From Syncephalis fuscata (Eukaryota; Zoopagomycota; Zoopagomycetes; Zoopagales; Piptocephalidaceae), in contig JAHLTZ010000002.1 in the NCBI GenBank assembly GCA_025786725.1, positions 186,001-250,000 on the forward strand: 64,000 bases of DNA. The letters run 5' to 3'. This document shows positions 1 through 12,675 of this stretch, piece by piece; position 1 is the first letter of the stretch, and every line of letters begins with the position of its first letter. The notes under the pieces are model-generated. The model did no database searches and was not told the origin of the DNA. It saw nothing but the letters and a program-made list of their open reading frames with translations. Position numbers and translations under genes: made by a program.

Positions 1-1671
1 CTTTGTAGCCAACACGTTTCACAGTAAACATGCCAACATACAATCGATGTAGTTGGTTGTTTGTAATTCTCAATGCAAATAAGACATTTGCCTGCATTGG
101 AGATCAATTGTTCCTATCATAAATGAAATAAATAGTTTATAGTAGTTAGTTCATAGTATAGCTATCAATAATGCATGTATTACTTGTTGTCTAATACGAT
201 CTTTAAGAGAAGCGATTAATAAATGAGCACGAGCTAGATCATCTCCCACTACTGATGATGATGATGATGTTAATACAGAGGTTGATTCAGCATTGGTCAT
301 TTCCATATCCGTTAATCTATCTGTTGATGTTCTAATAGTGTATTATATTAGATTATTAGATGATGAATATTACTATGCTATAAGATTATAGTACTTACGG
401 TGTAGGATCAGTAGATAGTGTTGCTTCAGTATGAATTACACGTCGTACATCTTCTTCAGTATATGTAATCTACATCGATGCAATGTTAAGTATATACCAT
501 TCTATCCTATTCTTCCTATTCTATTATAATCTAATAAAAGGATATTGTTGTGCTCCATACTTTTCGGTATCATCAAGATCAATATCGAGTTCTTCATTTG
601 TATCTTCTTCTACACGACGTGTTGAAGTACTGGCCAGTGCTATTGTAATATATGAATACATTTAATCTACAATATAGCCTATATACTATTACCTGATGCA
701 CCCCCTTCAAGCATAGAAGTAACCCGTACTCGTGTCTGGCCCGCCCATGTATATTCTTCAAATGTCATATCGGTATGATCAGATGCCGCATTACTCGCTG
801 TTGTTGTTGTAGTACTCTATACGTGTATTAATAGACTATAATATTCATACTACTAAGTAATACTAACAAGTACAGATGGTCCATTAGGTGTATCCAAACA
901 TTGATCAATATGTGCATTAATCTGGGTCAAATCACCCGATAATGAAATACCACACATAAAACATGTTGATTCTATTAATTAATTAATTATATTATATTAT
1001 ATTATATTATATTAATACTCTATATAATTACCTATTATTTCACGATCTCCTCCTCGTCGTCGTCGTTCTTGTGGCAATAAGAACTGTGCTGCTTCATCTA
1101 ATTGATCATTATTAAGACTATGACTACCACCTAGTATATTGTTATCATTATTAATACTATTATAGATAATTCTAGCTATTCATCTATTAATCAATTACCA
1201 ATGGTAGATAGCCATTTATCGCGTTGTTCAGCTCGTCTCTTTATTTTATTAATAAGCTATATCATATTTATATAAATAGGTCATTATTATACAAAATACA
1301 CCACTTACTTGATCAGGGGTCTCTTTCTGTGGTGTTGACTCGCCAAGAATACGATGTTTAGCCGCAATGGCTGCACCACGCTTACCTAGATGTCTATTAT
1401 GTCATTAGTATCAATAGAACAGCTAAATCATACGTACGTTGTACCATCACCAGTCATACTACTACTACCACCACTACCACTATTCGTATCTGTATTTAAT
1501 AAAGATAGTTTAGGTGTGGCCAATAATGCTAGTTCTTTGCGATAATGTTGTTCAAAGTTGGTCTTTGTAATAGACTTTGAACATAATGGACACACGTGTA
1601 ATTCCTCTATGAAATACGTTAGATGAATAACAACACTATTAATAATAAGTATGAATTCAATAGTTACCCAT
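1..1671 (-). CDS. RNF220-like RING-type E3 ubiquitin ligase (C-terminus runs off the window)
   Basis: The spliced exons encode, in order: a first zinc-finger-like element (HVCPLCSKSITKTNFEQHY), a basic helix, a second UBZ-like finger (CFMCGISLSGDLTQINAHI), a segment EYTWAGQTRVRVTSMLEGG, an acidic stretch ending DLDDTEKYGAQQYTEEDV, and the start of a RING (CLICIENYKQPTTSIVCWHV, then CETC). This order matches metazoan RNF220, an E3 ligase that transfers ubiquitin from an E2. The last RING cysteines lie beyond base 1. Exons deduced: 1668-1671, 1438-1606, 1309-1393, 1199-1256, 1032-1130, 874-971, 693-816, 546-639, 399-464, 184-331, 1-113. The start at 1671 leaves a four-base first exon after an in-frame TAG, so the true start could lie in an upstream exon. 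The intron at 465-545 is AT-AC, not GT-AG. The gene diverges from the NAP/SET gene. Family call is strong; the start is uncertain. Confidence 0.85.
465..545 (-). other. AT-AC U12-type spliceosomal intron
   Basis: Read on the minus strand, the intron begins ATATCCTTTT (rc of 536-545), the textbook U12 5' splice site. It contains TACTTAAC (rc of 485-492), close to the U12 branch consensus TTCCTTAAC, and ends in AC at 465-466. Removing exactly these 81 bases joins GCACAACA to ATATACTGAAG and restores GAQQYTEEDV, as expected for RNF220. No GT donor exists between the end of the upstream reading frame and its in-frame stop. The branch A lies about 21 bases from the acceptor, slightly long for a U12 intron. 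Confidence 0.8.
985..1014. repeat. ATTAT pentanucleotide run in an intron
   Basis: Tandem TATAT/ATTAT units sit in an intron of the RNF220-like gene between the second zinc finger and the preceding exon. It is a simple-sequence tract with no visible function. Confidence 0.7.
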
Positions 1672-2066
1672 TGGATGACTAGAAACTAAATAAACTAACT
1701 AGATGTTACGCGTCAATACAAGTATTAGGATACTCGTTGTTGTTGTTGTTGTTAGTTATTATGCTTCTACAAGTGGTGACTGTGTGTGAGTATGTAAATC
1801 ATTCAAATATAAATCTCAGTTGATTCAAGCTATTTTTTTTCTTTTTTTCTTTTAAATTGAATTGAAACAAGCCAGTTTGAGTTACTTTTACGTAAATTTA
1901 TCTATAATAGGTATTTTTATTATATTGTCTTTTTTCTTTCTTTTTGGTTAGTTGGTTTGAAGCGTTGCGTATTCTTCTTTTTTTCTTCTTCTTCTTCGCC
2001 GTCATCTTTATTGCGGTTCTATTCACTTGATTGATAATCTGGGTTATCTAATTATTCATTATCATT
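1672..2066. promoter_or_regulatory. Divergent promoter region, RNF220-like / NAP-SET
   Basis: These 395 bases separate two divergent starts. They contain long T/C-rich runs (about 1830-1860 and 1925-2005) on the side of the plus-strand gene, typical of fungal pyrimidine-rich promoters. No specific factor site is recognised. Confidence 0.5.
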
Positions 2067-3269
2067 ATGACTGACGCTCATCCATTTGAAAAGGCTTTGT
2101 TGGAAGCTGAAAAGATTGAGGATCAGCTAAATAAGATTGAAGAGCGTTTCCGTAAGTTATTATGACATAAAGTATTAAAGTACTATTATTAATATCTATT
2201 ATACATATATAGAACAGGAAAAGGCCAAGTTAACTGGTCAATTTGAATTGGAAAAGGCATCTCTTTACAAGGAACGTGCTGATATTGTTGGCAAGATTGA
2301 TGGTTTCTGGTCTATTGTGGTAAGTTATTAAGAATAGCACTATTTATTTATTATTTATTATTTTATTATTATTATTATGGATAACTTTAAATTAAAGTTG
2401 GAAAGTACCGGTATCATTGGTATGTATAACATTAATCTATATTAATATCAATGTAATAATATTCATGTAATGTAATCATATAATTAGATGGACTACTAAT
2501 TCCAGGAGATGAAGAGGTAATTATATTCATATATCATATATTTGTATAAATACTTATTATATTATATTATTACTAGGCCTTGTCACATCTCATTAATGTG
2601 ATGGTTGAGCGTGATGCTGCCAATCCTGCCAATTTCAAGATTATTTTTGTAAGTATTAATATATAATATATATATATATTGTATTAATTGTATTGATTGC
2701 TATTAATGAATAGACATTTACGGAGAACGAGTTTTTTACCAATACCGAGATTACTAAATCATTTAAACTTGAAGAAAACAAGTATACTACTTCAAAGGTC
2801 AATATTGACTGGAAGAAGGGCAAGGTAATTAATATATCTGTATTAATAGACTATTGAGTTATATTTATTAATTGAATTTTATTATTGTTGTTGTTATTAT
2901 TATTAATAGGATCTTGTAACCAAAGATGAAGGTGGCAATGCTGATGAAGAAGATGAGACTATTGTTATCTTGCCAGGATTCTTTACATGGATTGTAGCAG
3001 CTGAAGATCAATTAGGTTTGGGTGCTCAATTGCTAATGATGTCTTCCCAGATGCTATTAGGTAATTAATAGATAGATATGTTTATTGATCAATTAATTAA
3101 TAATTATTGTATAAATGTATATATTTATATTTATATATATAGTCTATTCCATTCTGCCACTTCACCTGATGATGATGAAGATGATAGTGATCTTGACGAT
3201 GAAGAGGATATTGAAGAGAGTGATAATGAAGAAGACATTCCTGCTCTAAAAAGCACAAGAAATAAATAA
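2067..3269 (+). CDS. NAP/SET-family histone chaperone, with an apparent one-base frame break
   Basis: The spliced protein starts MTDAHPFEKALLEAEKIEDQ, a SET-type N-terminal dimerisation helix. It continues through the NAP core (GFWSIVLESTG, SHLINVMVERD, FKIIFTFTENEFFTN, GFFTWIVAAEDQ) to a highly acidic tail (SPDDDEDDSDLDDEEDIEE). Such proteins bind H3-H4 or H2A-H2B and assist nucleosome assembly in the nucleus. About eight exons with short GT-AG introns are visible. Near 3026-3031 the frame breaks: GGTGCTCAATTGCT would read on as IANDVFPDAI if one more A were present, matching the family's IA-DIFP-AI motif. Either a base is missing or a weak 35-base intron (3015-3049, donor GTTTGG, acceptor CCCAG) is removed. 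The tail exon (ending 3269) is in frame after either correction. The stop is 16 bases upstream of the ORF overlap region of convergent RIO2's 3' flank. Confidence 0.85.
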
Positions 3270-3400
3270 ACTACATTTTATGATTACTTTTAACAATAGT
3301 AACAATAGTTGATATTTATAATAATGTAAATGTAATAGTTAATAATAATAATAATAATAATAATGGTTTATTATAGTCATTCAAGTTGTTGTTTACTATC

Positions 3401-4965
<1,565 letters not shown>

Positions 4966-5192
4966 TCTGAATCAATAGTTACTGTTGTTGTTGTTGTTGT
5001 TTTTGTTATGTTTAAACACAATAATAGAGAGAGAATAAGAGAATAAGTAGAAAAAAGAAGAAAAATTATATTTTCTACCAAACAACAACACTCCTCACTA
5101 CTATTTCTTTTTCTTCTTTCTTTATCTTTATTTACAGTTGGTTATTAACTACGAGTAGTATCGATACTACAAAGAACTACGCATATAACACT
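4966..5192. promoter_or_regulatory. Divergent promoter region, RIO2 / RPAC1
   Basis: A 227-base divergent intergenic space between two ribosome-production genes. It contains a GTT microsatellite (4983-5003) and A- and T-rich runs (5047-5135). Co-regulation of the pair is inference. Confidence 0.45.
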
Positions 5193-6405
5193 ATGAGTCC
5201 TATTAACACAGAGGGAAAGATTGTATTGGAGAGTGATCACGTTAATAATGTAAATGAAATACTATGAATATATAATAGTTGGTTAGTTGTTAATAAATTG
5301 ATAATAGCGTCACTCTGAATCCAATGCAGCCTGGAATATTAAACAGTTTGCCGAGGTAAATATTAACAATAACAATAACAATAATAGAATAGAATGAAGT
5401 GTATTAATTGTAACGGTTATTATAATAGTCATTTTCGATTAATGTAGTCCGTATATCGCGTAGAGCAATGGAATTCGATATGCTTAACCTAGAAGCACCT
5501 ATTGCTAATGCTTTTCGCCGTATATTAATGGCCGAGGTTAGTATATTATATTATTCTATATAGTATAATAATATTCATATCTATATTCATATCTAGATTC
5601 CTACCATGGCTATTGAAACCGTATTTATGATGCAGAATACATCAGTTATTCATGATGAAGTATTATGTCATCGATTGGGATTGATTCCTATTAAGGTTGA
5701 TCCAACACAGTTTCAATGGAAGGGCGGTAAGTTAATAGAATGGATAGAATCAATAGAATGGAATATTAACTGTAATATAGATGCTGAGGCCACTGATTTA
5801 AATACTATTGTATTCAAGTTGGATGTTAACTGTTCAGCTAATCCAAAAACCGGTGAACTTGTGAATGCCAATGGTAGGATATCTTAATTAGATGATATAT
5901 ACGATTAATAATGATACCATGTTAACATACTACAGTCTATTCAAGAGATTTAGTATGGGAACCCAAGGGTAATCAGGCTGCTCAGTTTGCCAAAGCCCCT
6001 ATCCGTGCTGCTTATAAATCAATTCTTGTGGCTAAACTACGACCAGGCCAGGTAATATTACTTAACTAACTAATTAATTAGCTAATTGATCATCTTATCT
6101 ATTGTAATAGAGTATTCAAGCTGAATTACATTGTGAAAAAGGTATTGGCCGTGATCATGCCAAATACTCGCCCGTCGGTAGGTTAATTAGATATTTATTA
6201 TTTAATTATCTATAATTAATACAAATGAACCAATTGTTAACTATTAGCCACGGCCTATTATCGATTGATGCCCGAGATTGTTATTACGCAGGATATTGTC
6301 GATGCTGATGCTGATAAATTTGCTAAATGTTTTGTACCTGGTGTTATTAAGATTGTTAAAGAACGTGGTATGTAATAGATGGAATATCAACAACAAATAA
6401 TAACA

Positions 6406-6440
<35 letters not shown>

Positions 6441-6796
6441 TGTACGTAAAGCCATGGTAGATAATCCAAGATTATGTACTATGAATCGTGAAGCACTACG
6501 CCATGATGAATTCAAGAATAAGGTTAAAATAATGCATAAACCAACTCATTTTATTTGTAAGTACTACTGACATCCTATTGAATTGTTTCCATCTTCATGT
6601 CACTAATACTATATATCTATATAATATAGTTAATATTGAATCGACTGGTGCCATGACTCCACCTGAACTTGTACTACATTCTATTAAACGTTTAATGCGT
6701 AAATGTCAAACTGTACAAGCAGCACTTGCTCAACTTAATAGCAATAGCGATGATGATCATAACAGCAGTAATGATAACGAGTCAACAACAGTATAA
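5193..6796 (+). CDS. RPC40: RNA polymerases I and III subunit RPAC1 (RPC40)
   Basis: Translation across about ten exons gives an alpha-like RNA polymerase subunit: FSINVVRISRRAMEFDMLNL, EAPIANAFRRILMAEIPTMA, HRLGLIPIKVDP and AYYRLMPEIVITQDIVD, ending in the alpha dimer-type helix MTPPELVLHSIKRLMRKCQ. RPAC1 pairs with RPC19 as the assembly platform of Pol I and Pol III in the nucleus. The frame is continuous with no break. A polymorphic Ser/Asn/Asp tail (NSNSDDDHNSSNDNESTTV) follows the conserved core. One intron carries a TA microsatellite just before its acceptor. The gene is divergent from RIO2 and its 3' end faces the Ert1-like gene. It joins RPA12 as a second Pol I subunit in this window. 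Confidence 0.95.
6410..6438. repeat. TA microsatellite in an RPAC1 intron
   Basis: An uninterrupted TA run directly precedes the AG acceptor of an RPAC1 intron and takes the place of a polypyrimidine tract. Confidence 0.8.
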
Positions 6797-6882
6797 TCAA
6801 ATAGATTAATTCATTATCTATTAGTATGTTTTGTTGTTGATTAATTATAATTATGAATTGTTGTCTAAATCATTTACTCATA

Positions 6883-6909
6883 AACACACACACACACACA
6901 CACACACAC
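6883..6909. repeat. CA microsatellite between convergent genes
   Basis: About 13 AC units lie in the 3' intergenic space between RPAC1 and the Ert1-like gene. A GAGAGA run follows at about 7010-7022. Confidence 0.9.
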
Positions 6910-7034
6910 TTCAATGTCATAAAAATAATAATGACAACATCATCATAATACATAATGATCATTTGACTATTCAAATAAAATATATAGTAGTAAAAAAAGA
7001 GCATCAATGGAGAGAGAGAGAGAAAGTGAAATGA

Positions 7035-8758
7035 TTAAGAACAAGGCAGGAAATTGCCAGCAATTAAAGTAGGAATATTATACTTGTCACGACGAATAGT
7101 AAATGAGAAACAACAAGAAACTTCTACTTTACTACTACGTGCATCCAAGTTATTCTTGAGTATACACGATGTAAGTACGGCTTTTTGACCAGCATCAAAT
7201 GCAATATTGCCATATTTCTATATATATATATATATATATTTATATATAAATAGTTAATTAGTTGTTATTAATATTGTTATTACTATTAACTTACCTCCCA
7301 ATAATTAACGGCAGAATCTTCAGACATAAGCTATTATAGATATAGATATAGATATAGATATAGATTGATTAATACTAGTTATATTCATGCTTGTTTTACT
7401 GTACCTCATAAATACAAACATTGCCTTCACGTAATCGATGAATGGGGATTTGTACTAAATCGGCAAATTCATTATTTGCTTTGTAAATCTCACCAGTACG
7501 TCGCCATAGACATGATGGTATACCCATTGAACTAAATACTCTATCATAATCCTAATCAACCATTTTAACAAGTATTAATGATTCAATATACTAATAATAA
7601 TAATAATAATAATAATATAATTATTAATAAATACTCACCAAGAGTAGACGTTCAAATGCCTCTTCAACTAAGACTAGATCGATATCTGTTAATGATTTGG
7701 CCACTTTACGAAATGTAGGTCGAAATGTGCCCATCACATTAACAATACGCTGTTTACTCATATCTGACATACTATTTAATTATTTAATTAATTATTATAA
7801 TTACTGGTTATTTATCAATACTTACTGAGTCTCCATATATTTTTGTAATCTTGTATAGCCATTAACATAATTGTATGGTTTAAGAAAGCCGGCTTCATAT
7901 TTGGCATTAATAACTTGCATTAACTTTTCTTCTTGAGTACCATCTGATGGATCAGCTGCAGTTAAGAAGAATCGTTCTGTTGTACTCTCTTCCGGTAGTG
8001 TATTTGATGTGGGCGTTGAATAGACGTGTGAGTCTAAACTCAGTAGAAAGTCGCTATTATAAGAGTTAATTAATTGTTATATTGTATATGCATTATATGG
8101 CTATTTACTTGATAACTGTAAACTCATCGCCTACATGTTCACTGGCAAATGTTAAAGGTGCTGCAGGCAATGGTGTAAAACTAGATAGTCGACCATTATC
8201 TAATAGTTCTATTAATTGCTAATATAATTACTTGTTAATTGTACTCTTCAACTATATCTTACCTGCTTTATTACTATTGCTGTTATTATGGCTATTGCTG
8301 CTATTGGATGTATTGTTCTGTGTATTGGATGCACTATTCTGTGACTCGCCCGGTGTTTTGTATTCATCGTGACATAGATGCCAATATTACGTTTAAGACA
8401 TCGCTGACATGGTCGGCCTATGATAAACATATTAGTTGTATTCATATTTGTATTCATACTTGTATTAATCTATTATATAAACTATTTATCTTCTTACCTT
8501 CATCGCATGTCATATGAGAACGGCGACAATATACACAGGCTAATATAATAATAGTTAATTATTAATAAACTATTCGTGTATTTATATGGTTTATTATTGC
8601 ATATATAGCTTACCATGGGCAACTTTACGTCGTTTTGTACCTTTCTTCTTTCCTTTTAGATCAGATGAGTTACTTGCCATGGACGACGTGTCAGTATCAT
8701 TGCCATGTTTTCCAATAGTATTATTGTTATTATTGTTATTGTTATTACGACTATCCAT
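7035..8758 (-). CDS. Ert1/AcuK-type Zn2Cys6 gluconeogenesis regulator, with a frame break in the zinc cluster
   Basis: After an Asn-rich start (MDSRNNNN) and a basic stretch (KKGTKRRKVAH) comes the zinc cluster ACVYCRRSHMTCDEGRPCQRC. The downstream region contains a PAS-like segment (YDRVFSSMGIPSCLWRRTGE, FADLVQIPIHRLREGNVCIY) and a C-terminus IRRDKYNIPTLIAGNFLPCS. This is the Ert1/AcuK/Rds2 arrangement of nuclear activators of gluconeogenic genes. At about 8378-8382 the sequence reads ATTGGCATCTATGT. One extra C would give IGHLCHDE, supplying the sixth zinc cysteine and then an Asn/Ser-rich linker. That corrected frame also joins the next exon in phase (acceptor before AACTATTAGATAATGG), so a missing base is likely. 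As written, the cluster has only five cysteines. The gene is divergent from the NKAP-like gene. The family call is sound; intactness is uncertain. Confidence 0.82.
7219..7249. repeat. TA-rich microsatellite in an intron of the Ert1-like gene
   Basis: A TA run forms the acceptor side of the last intron of the Ert1-like gene. A separate GATATA tandem run lies at about 7337-7366 in the neighbouring intron. Confidence 0.75.
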
Positions 8759-8969
8759 AGTTATCGTTTGTTTTTAAAAGTTAAACGTTAAATGAAAAAA
8801 GAAAGGTCTGCAGTGGGAATGAGTAAGTGCCGATGGTATCTGTGAATAAAGATTAATTTCAATGGTGACACGTGATTTTAAAGAATTTGCTCATGAATTG
8901 TACTATTACTATGATATATTATTAGTTAGCCAGTCTTTCTTTTATTTTACTCGTGGTTAATACTTTGTC

Positions 8970-10133
<1,164 letters not shown>

Positions 10134-10301
10134 TAATAATAAGCAATTGGCAAATAAAATAGTACTTTGTAAAGTAGTATTGTGTTTTATTATTTAATAT
10201 ACATATAATTGTCACATATTGCATAGTCTATATCATGCTTTACTGAAATGTGTTTTTGTTATGATAATAATAAATGTAGTAATAGCATTAATAATGTACA
10301 T

Positions 10302-11788
10302 TTACAAAGTCTCTTGATTTGTGCTTTGTAATTCAATAATTATAGAGTCGGGTGGTTTTATAAGGGATTGATATTGCCATTTGGATGGAGTTATACAGAA
10401 AGAACCATCGGGTTTGTTTGACTGTGTCGATATTGATTTGATCTCTAGTTGTGACTGTATAAAATGATATTCGGGTGGTGGTGACTGCATTGCCTCAATA
10501 CTTGCACATAACTCTTCATTGGATTTATTATGGCCTTTCCAGTTGGTGCCCATATAGTCGTCGCCACCTCCAATACCATCAAAACCCATTCTAGTTGACT
10601 GAAGGCCATAGCAACTAGCAATCTCGTTGGTTTTAGCCATATTTGGACGAACAAAATAACGAGGTTTTATATTAAAAACTCTGGGCCTTGCACTGATGAA
10701 TCCTTGGCTTTGTTCTCTAAGGCTTACACAGGAAGGATTGTATTCCACAATACTTTTAGAAGGTTCTAAATAGGCATTAGTAATCATGGTGTGCCAGGCA
10801 GCACTTGTAACTTGTTCGGGAATGGTGGAACGACGCAGATATGCCTTTGTATTTTGCGATTGAGTATAGAACAAAACCAATAGTATAGTTTGGTATACAA
10901 CTCCATTGCCACCCACAAAAAATATAATACTTGGCCACAGGCTTAGTAGAAATGCTGTAACAAGTGCGCCAAGAACTACAGATGCTATTGAGCCTAATGC
11001 AAACGTAATAAAAATACGTCGAAAACGATGACCTGCATTAATCTCTTCGGTGTTTAAAAACTGCGTGCTGATGTCTTTTGAAAATGTTTGTTTAAAATTA
11101 TGTAGAATCCATAGCTATAGTATGCCGCCATCACAAGCATAATAACATGTCCAAATACAAAATAAGATCCTAAAACACGATGAACCGGATCGTCCCATTT
11201 TGTTATGCCACGGTGACGTATCCATCCTAGACATATACTAATACTAATGAGGATAATATAGTGCAAAGTCGCAAGTATGGCCGACATCCAAAATAACTGA
11301 TTTGCTGTAGGTGCGTATAGCGTATAAGTTGCTTTCGACGTTGATAAGTAGTTATCATGCTTAAAAATCGATCTTCGAATAAATATCGAGGGGATGTAGC
11401 TTATAATTCCGGTTAGCAGCACAAGAAGAGGAAGAAACATTGTGTAGAGGAGCGTGCCGGTTAGCACACTGCGTGAAATCCAATTACGAGGCCAGTCAAC
11501 GAGTACACAAATATAAAAGAATATTCTGTAAGTGTTACATAGGTAGGCTGCCAATAAGACAGAGTCGATATAGGTTGGAAGCCAGCAACCATCGACACGG
11601 TGAACCAGTTTGATTGGCATGTCGTTGCGCCAACGAATAATTGATACATAGCCTCCGTATATGTTGATACTGACTGTTATGGCCAAACAAACTATAGTGC
11701 CGTAGAATAGCATATCACTGCCATAACAGTCGTAGATATTCATATACGGATCACATACCGTTTCAGGAGGCGTGTTTAATACCTTCAT
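10302..11788 (-). CDS. Seven-TM membrane protein, receptor-like, requiring a -1 frame change
   Basis: Two overlapping frames make one coherent protein. Frame 1 starts MKVLNTPPETVCDPYMNIYD and holds five hydrophobic segments (for example MLFYGTIVCLAITVSINIYG, LLYTMFLPLLVLLTGIISYI, VFGHVIMLVMAAYYSYGFYI). The second frame opens near 11094 and holds two more (FITFALGSIASVVLGALVTA, then VVYQTILLVLFYTQS), followed by a tail of about 200 residues rich in Ser, Pro and Gln. Seven TM segments and a cytoplasmic tail resemble a GPCR-type receptor, but no specific family is recognised. The switch falls in the loop after TM5, exactly at T TTA AAC (11090-11096). Read without the shift, the product stops soon after TM5 at KTSARSF. 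No intron is required. A missing base gives the same result. The ligand and role are unknown. Confidence 0.6.
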
Positions 11789-12675
11789 TCTCTTGCCAAT
11801 ATCTACAACGATAGTTTATTAGAGCCGCATTAAATTCACAAATACTAATGGATGAATGGATGCTAGAAATAGCGTGTTACTTCAATTTTACAAAAAGGAA
11901 TTAATATAGCAATTAACGAATAATCAGAAAAGACCGTGGTAGTAGGTGTGGTCGTGATTTGTGTGATTTGCGTGATTCGCGAGATACAATAAAAACAGGT
12001 TATCTGCAGTGGCCGATTCGCGTACCACATGGAAGCTACATAGTCGAATGGCTTGATATGCGCTCGGAGTGATTCCAAGTATTCACACGGTTAGTGCAGT
12101 CTGCAGAAAGATAATCAGCGTAAACTTTGTGTCTCCTCACAAGCTTAACTACACTGGGTATATAAACTATTTCCAAAGTAAATACACCTTGTATTTCGGC
12201 GGAAAGCTTGCATGTTTGTTGGGTGGGCGCATGGATGAACTTGTGTTGTGTGATAATGGCAGTCCAAAGTCTGCATCATGTCACGAGTACCCTAAGATAT
12301 GCATACTGCTGCAGGCCAGCGATAATGTCTAACGTCCCATCACTTGGCTCTTAAAGAGTCATTGGTTATATATTTCCGCTTTGTCAACTAAAATCGGCTT
12401 TAATGTAGGATAAAAATGAAACAATTTACTATAAACTTACATATGTTTTTATTATTGCCAGTAATAGTCTTAAAAAGAATCGTTATGCCTGGGGTAGCCA
12501 TCATTGGAGAGGTGATTTAATACGAATATTGCATATTTAACTCTACATTATTTTCCAATATTACTTATTTATGCTAAAATCTTGTTATAAGCTGGTACTT
12601 TAAAAGTTTTTCTTGAATAATACCATGTTTATATAAATTTTTAGTTTTATTAATTTAATATATATAATAAATAAG
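11789..12675. other. Intergenic region, 7TM gene promoter / P450 copy 1 3' flank
   Basis: Both flanking genes are on the minus strand, so this holds the promoter of the 7TM gene and the 3' flank of P450 copy 1. The reading frames here are short with no domain-like content. Nothing coding is supported. Confidence 0.5.

Noticed and set aside
1130-1199. A 23-base mini-intron in the RNF220-like gene
   Set aside because: A later AG before GTGGTAGTCAT gives a normal intron of about 68 bases with the frame preserved.
11100-11160. A 32-base intron explaining the 7TM frame change
   Set aside because: It would need a poor GTTATT donor, an unusually short intron and would delete most of TM5.
12069-12332. 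87-codon frame upstream of the 7TM gene
   Set aside because: No recognisable domain and located in the promoter region; expected by chance.
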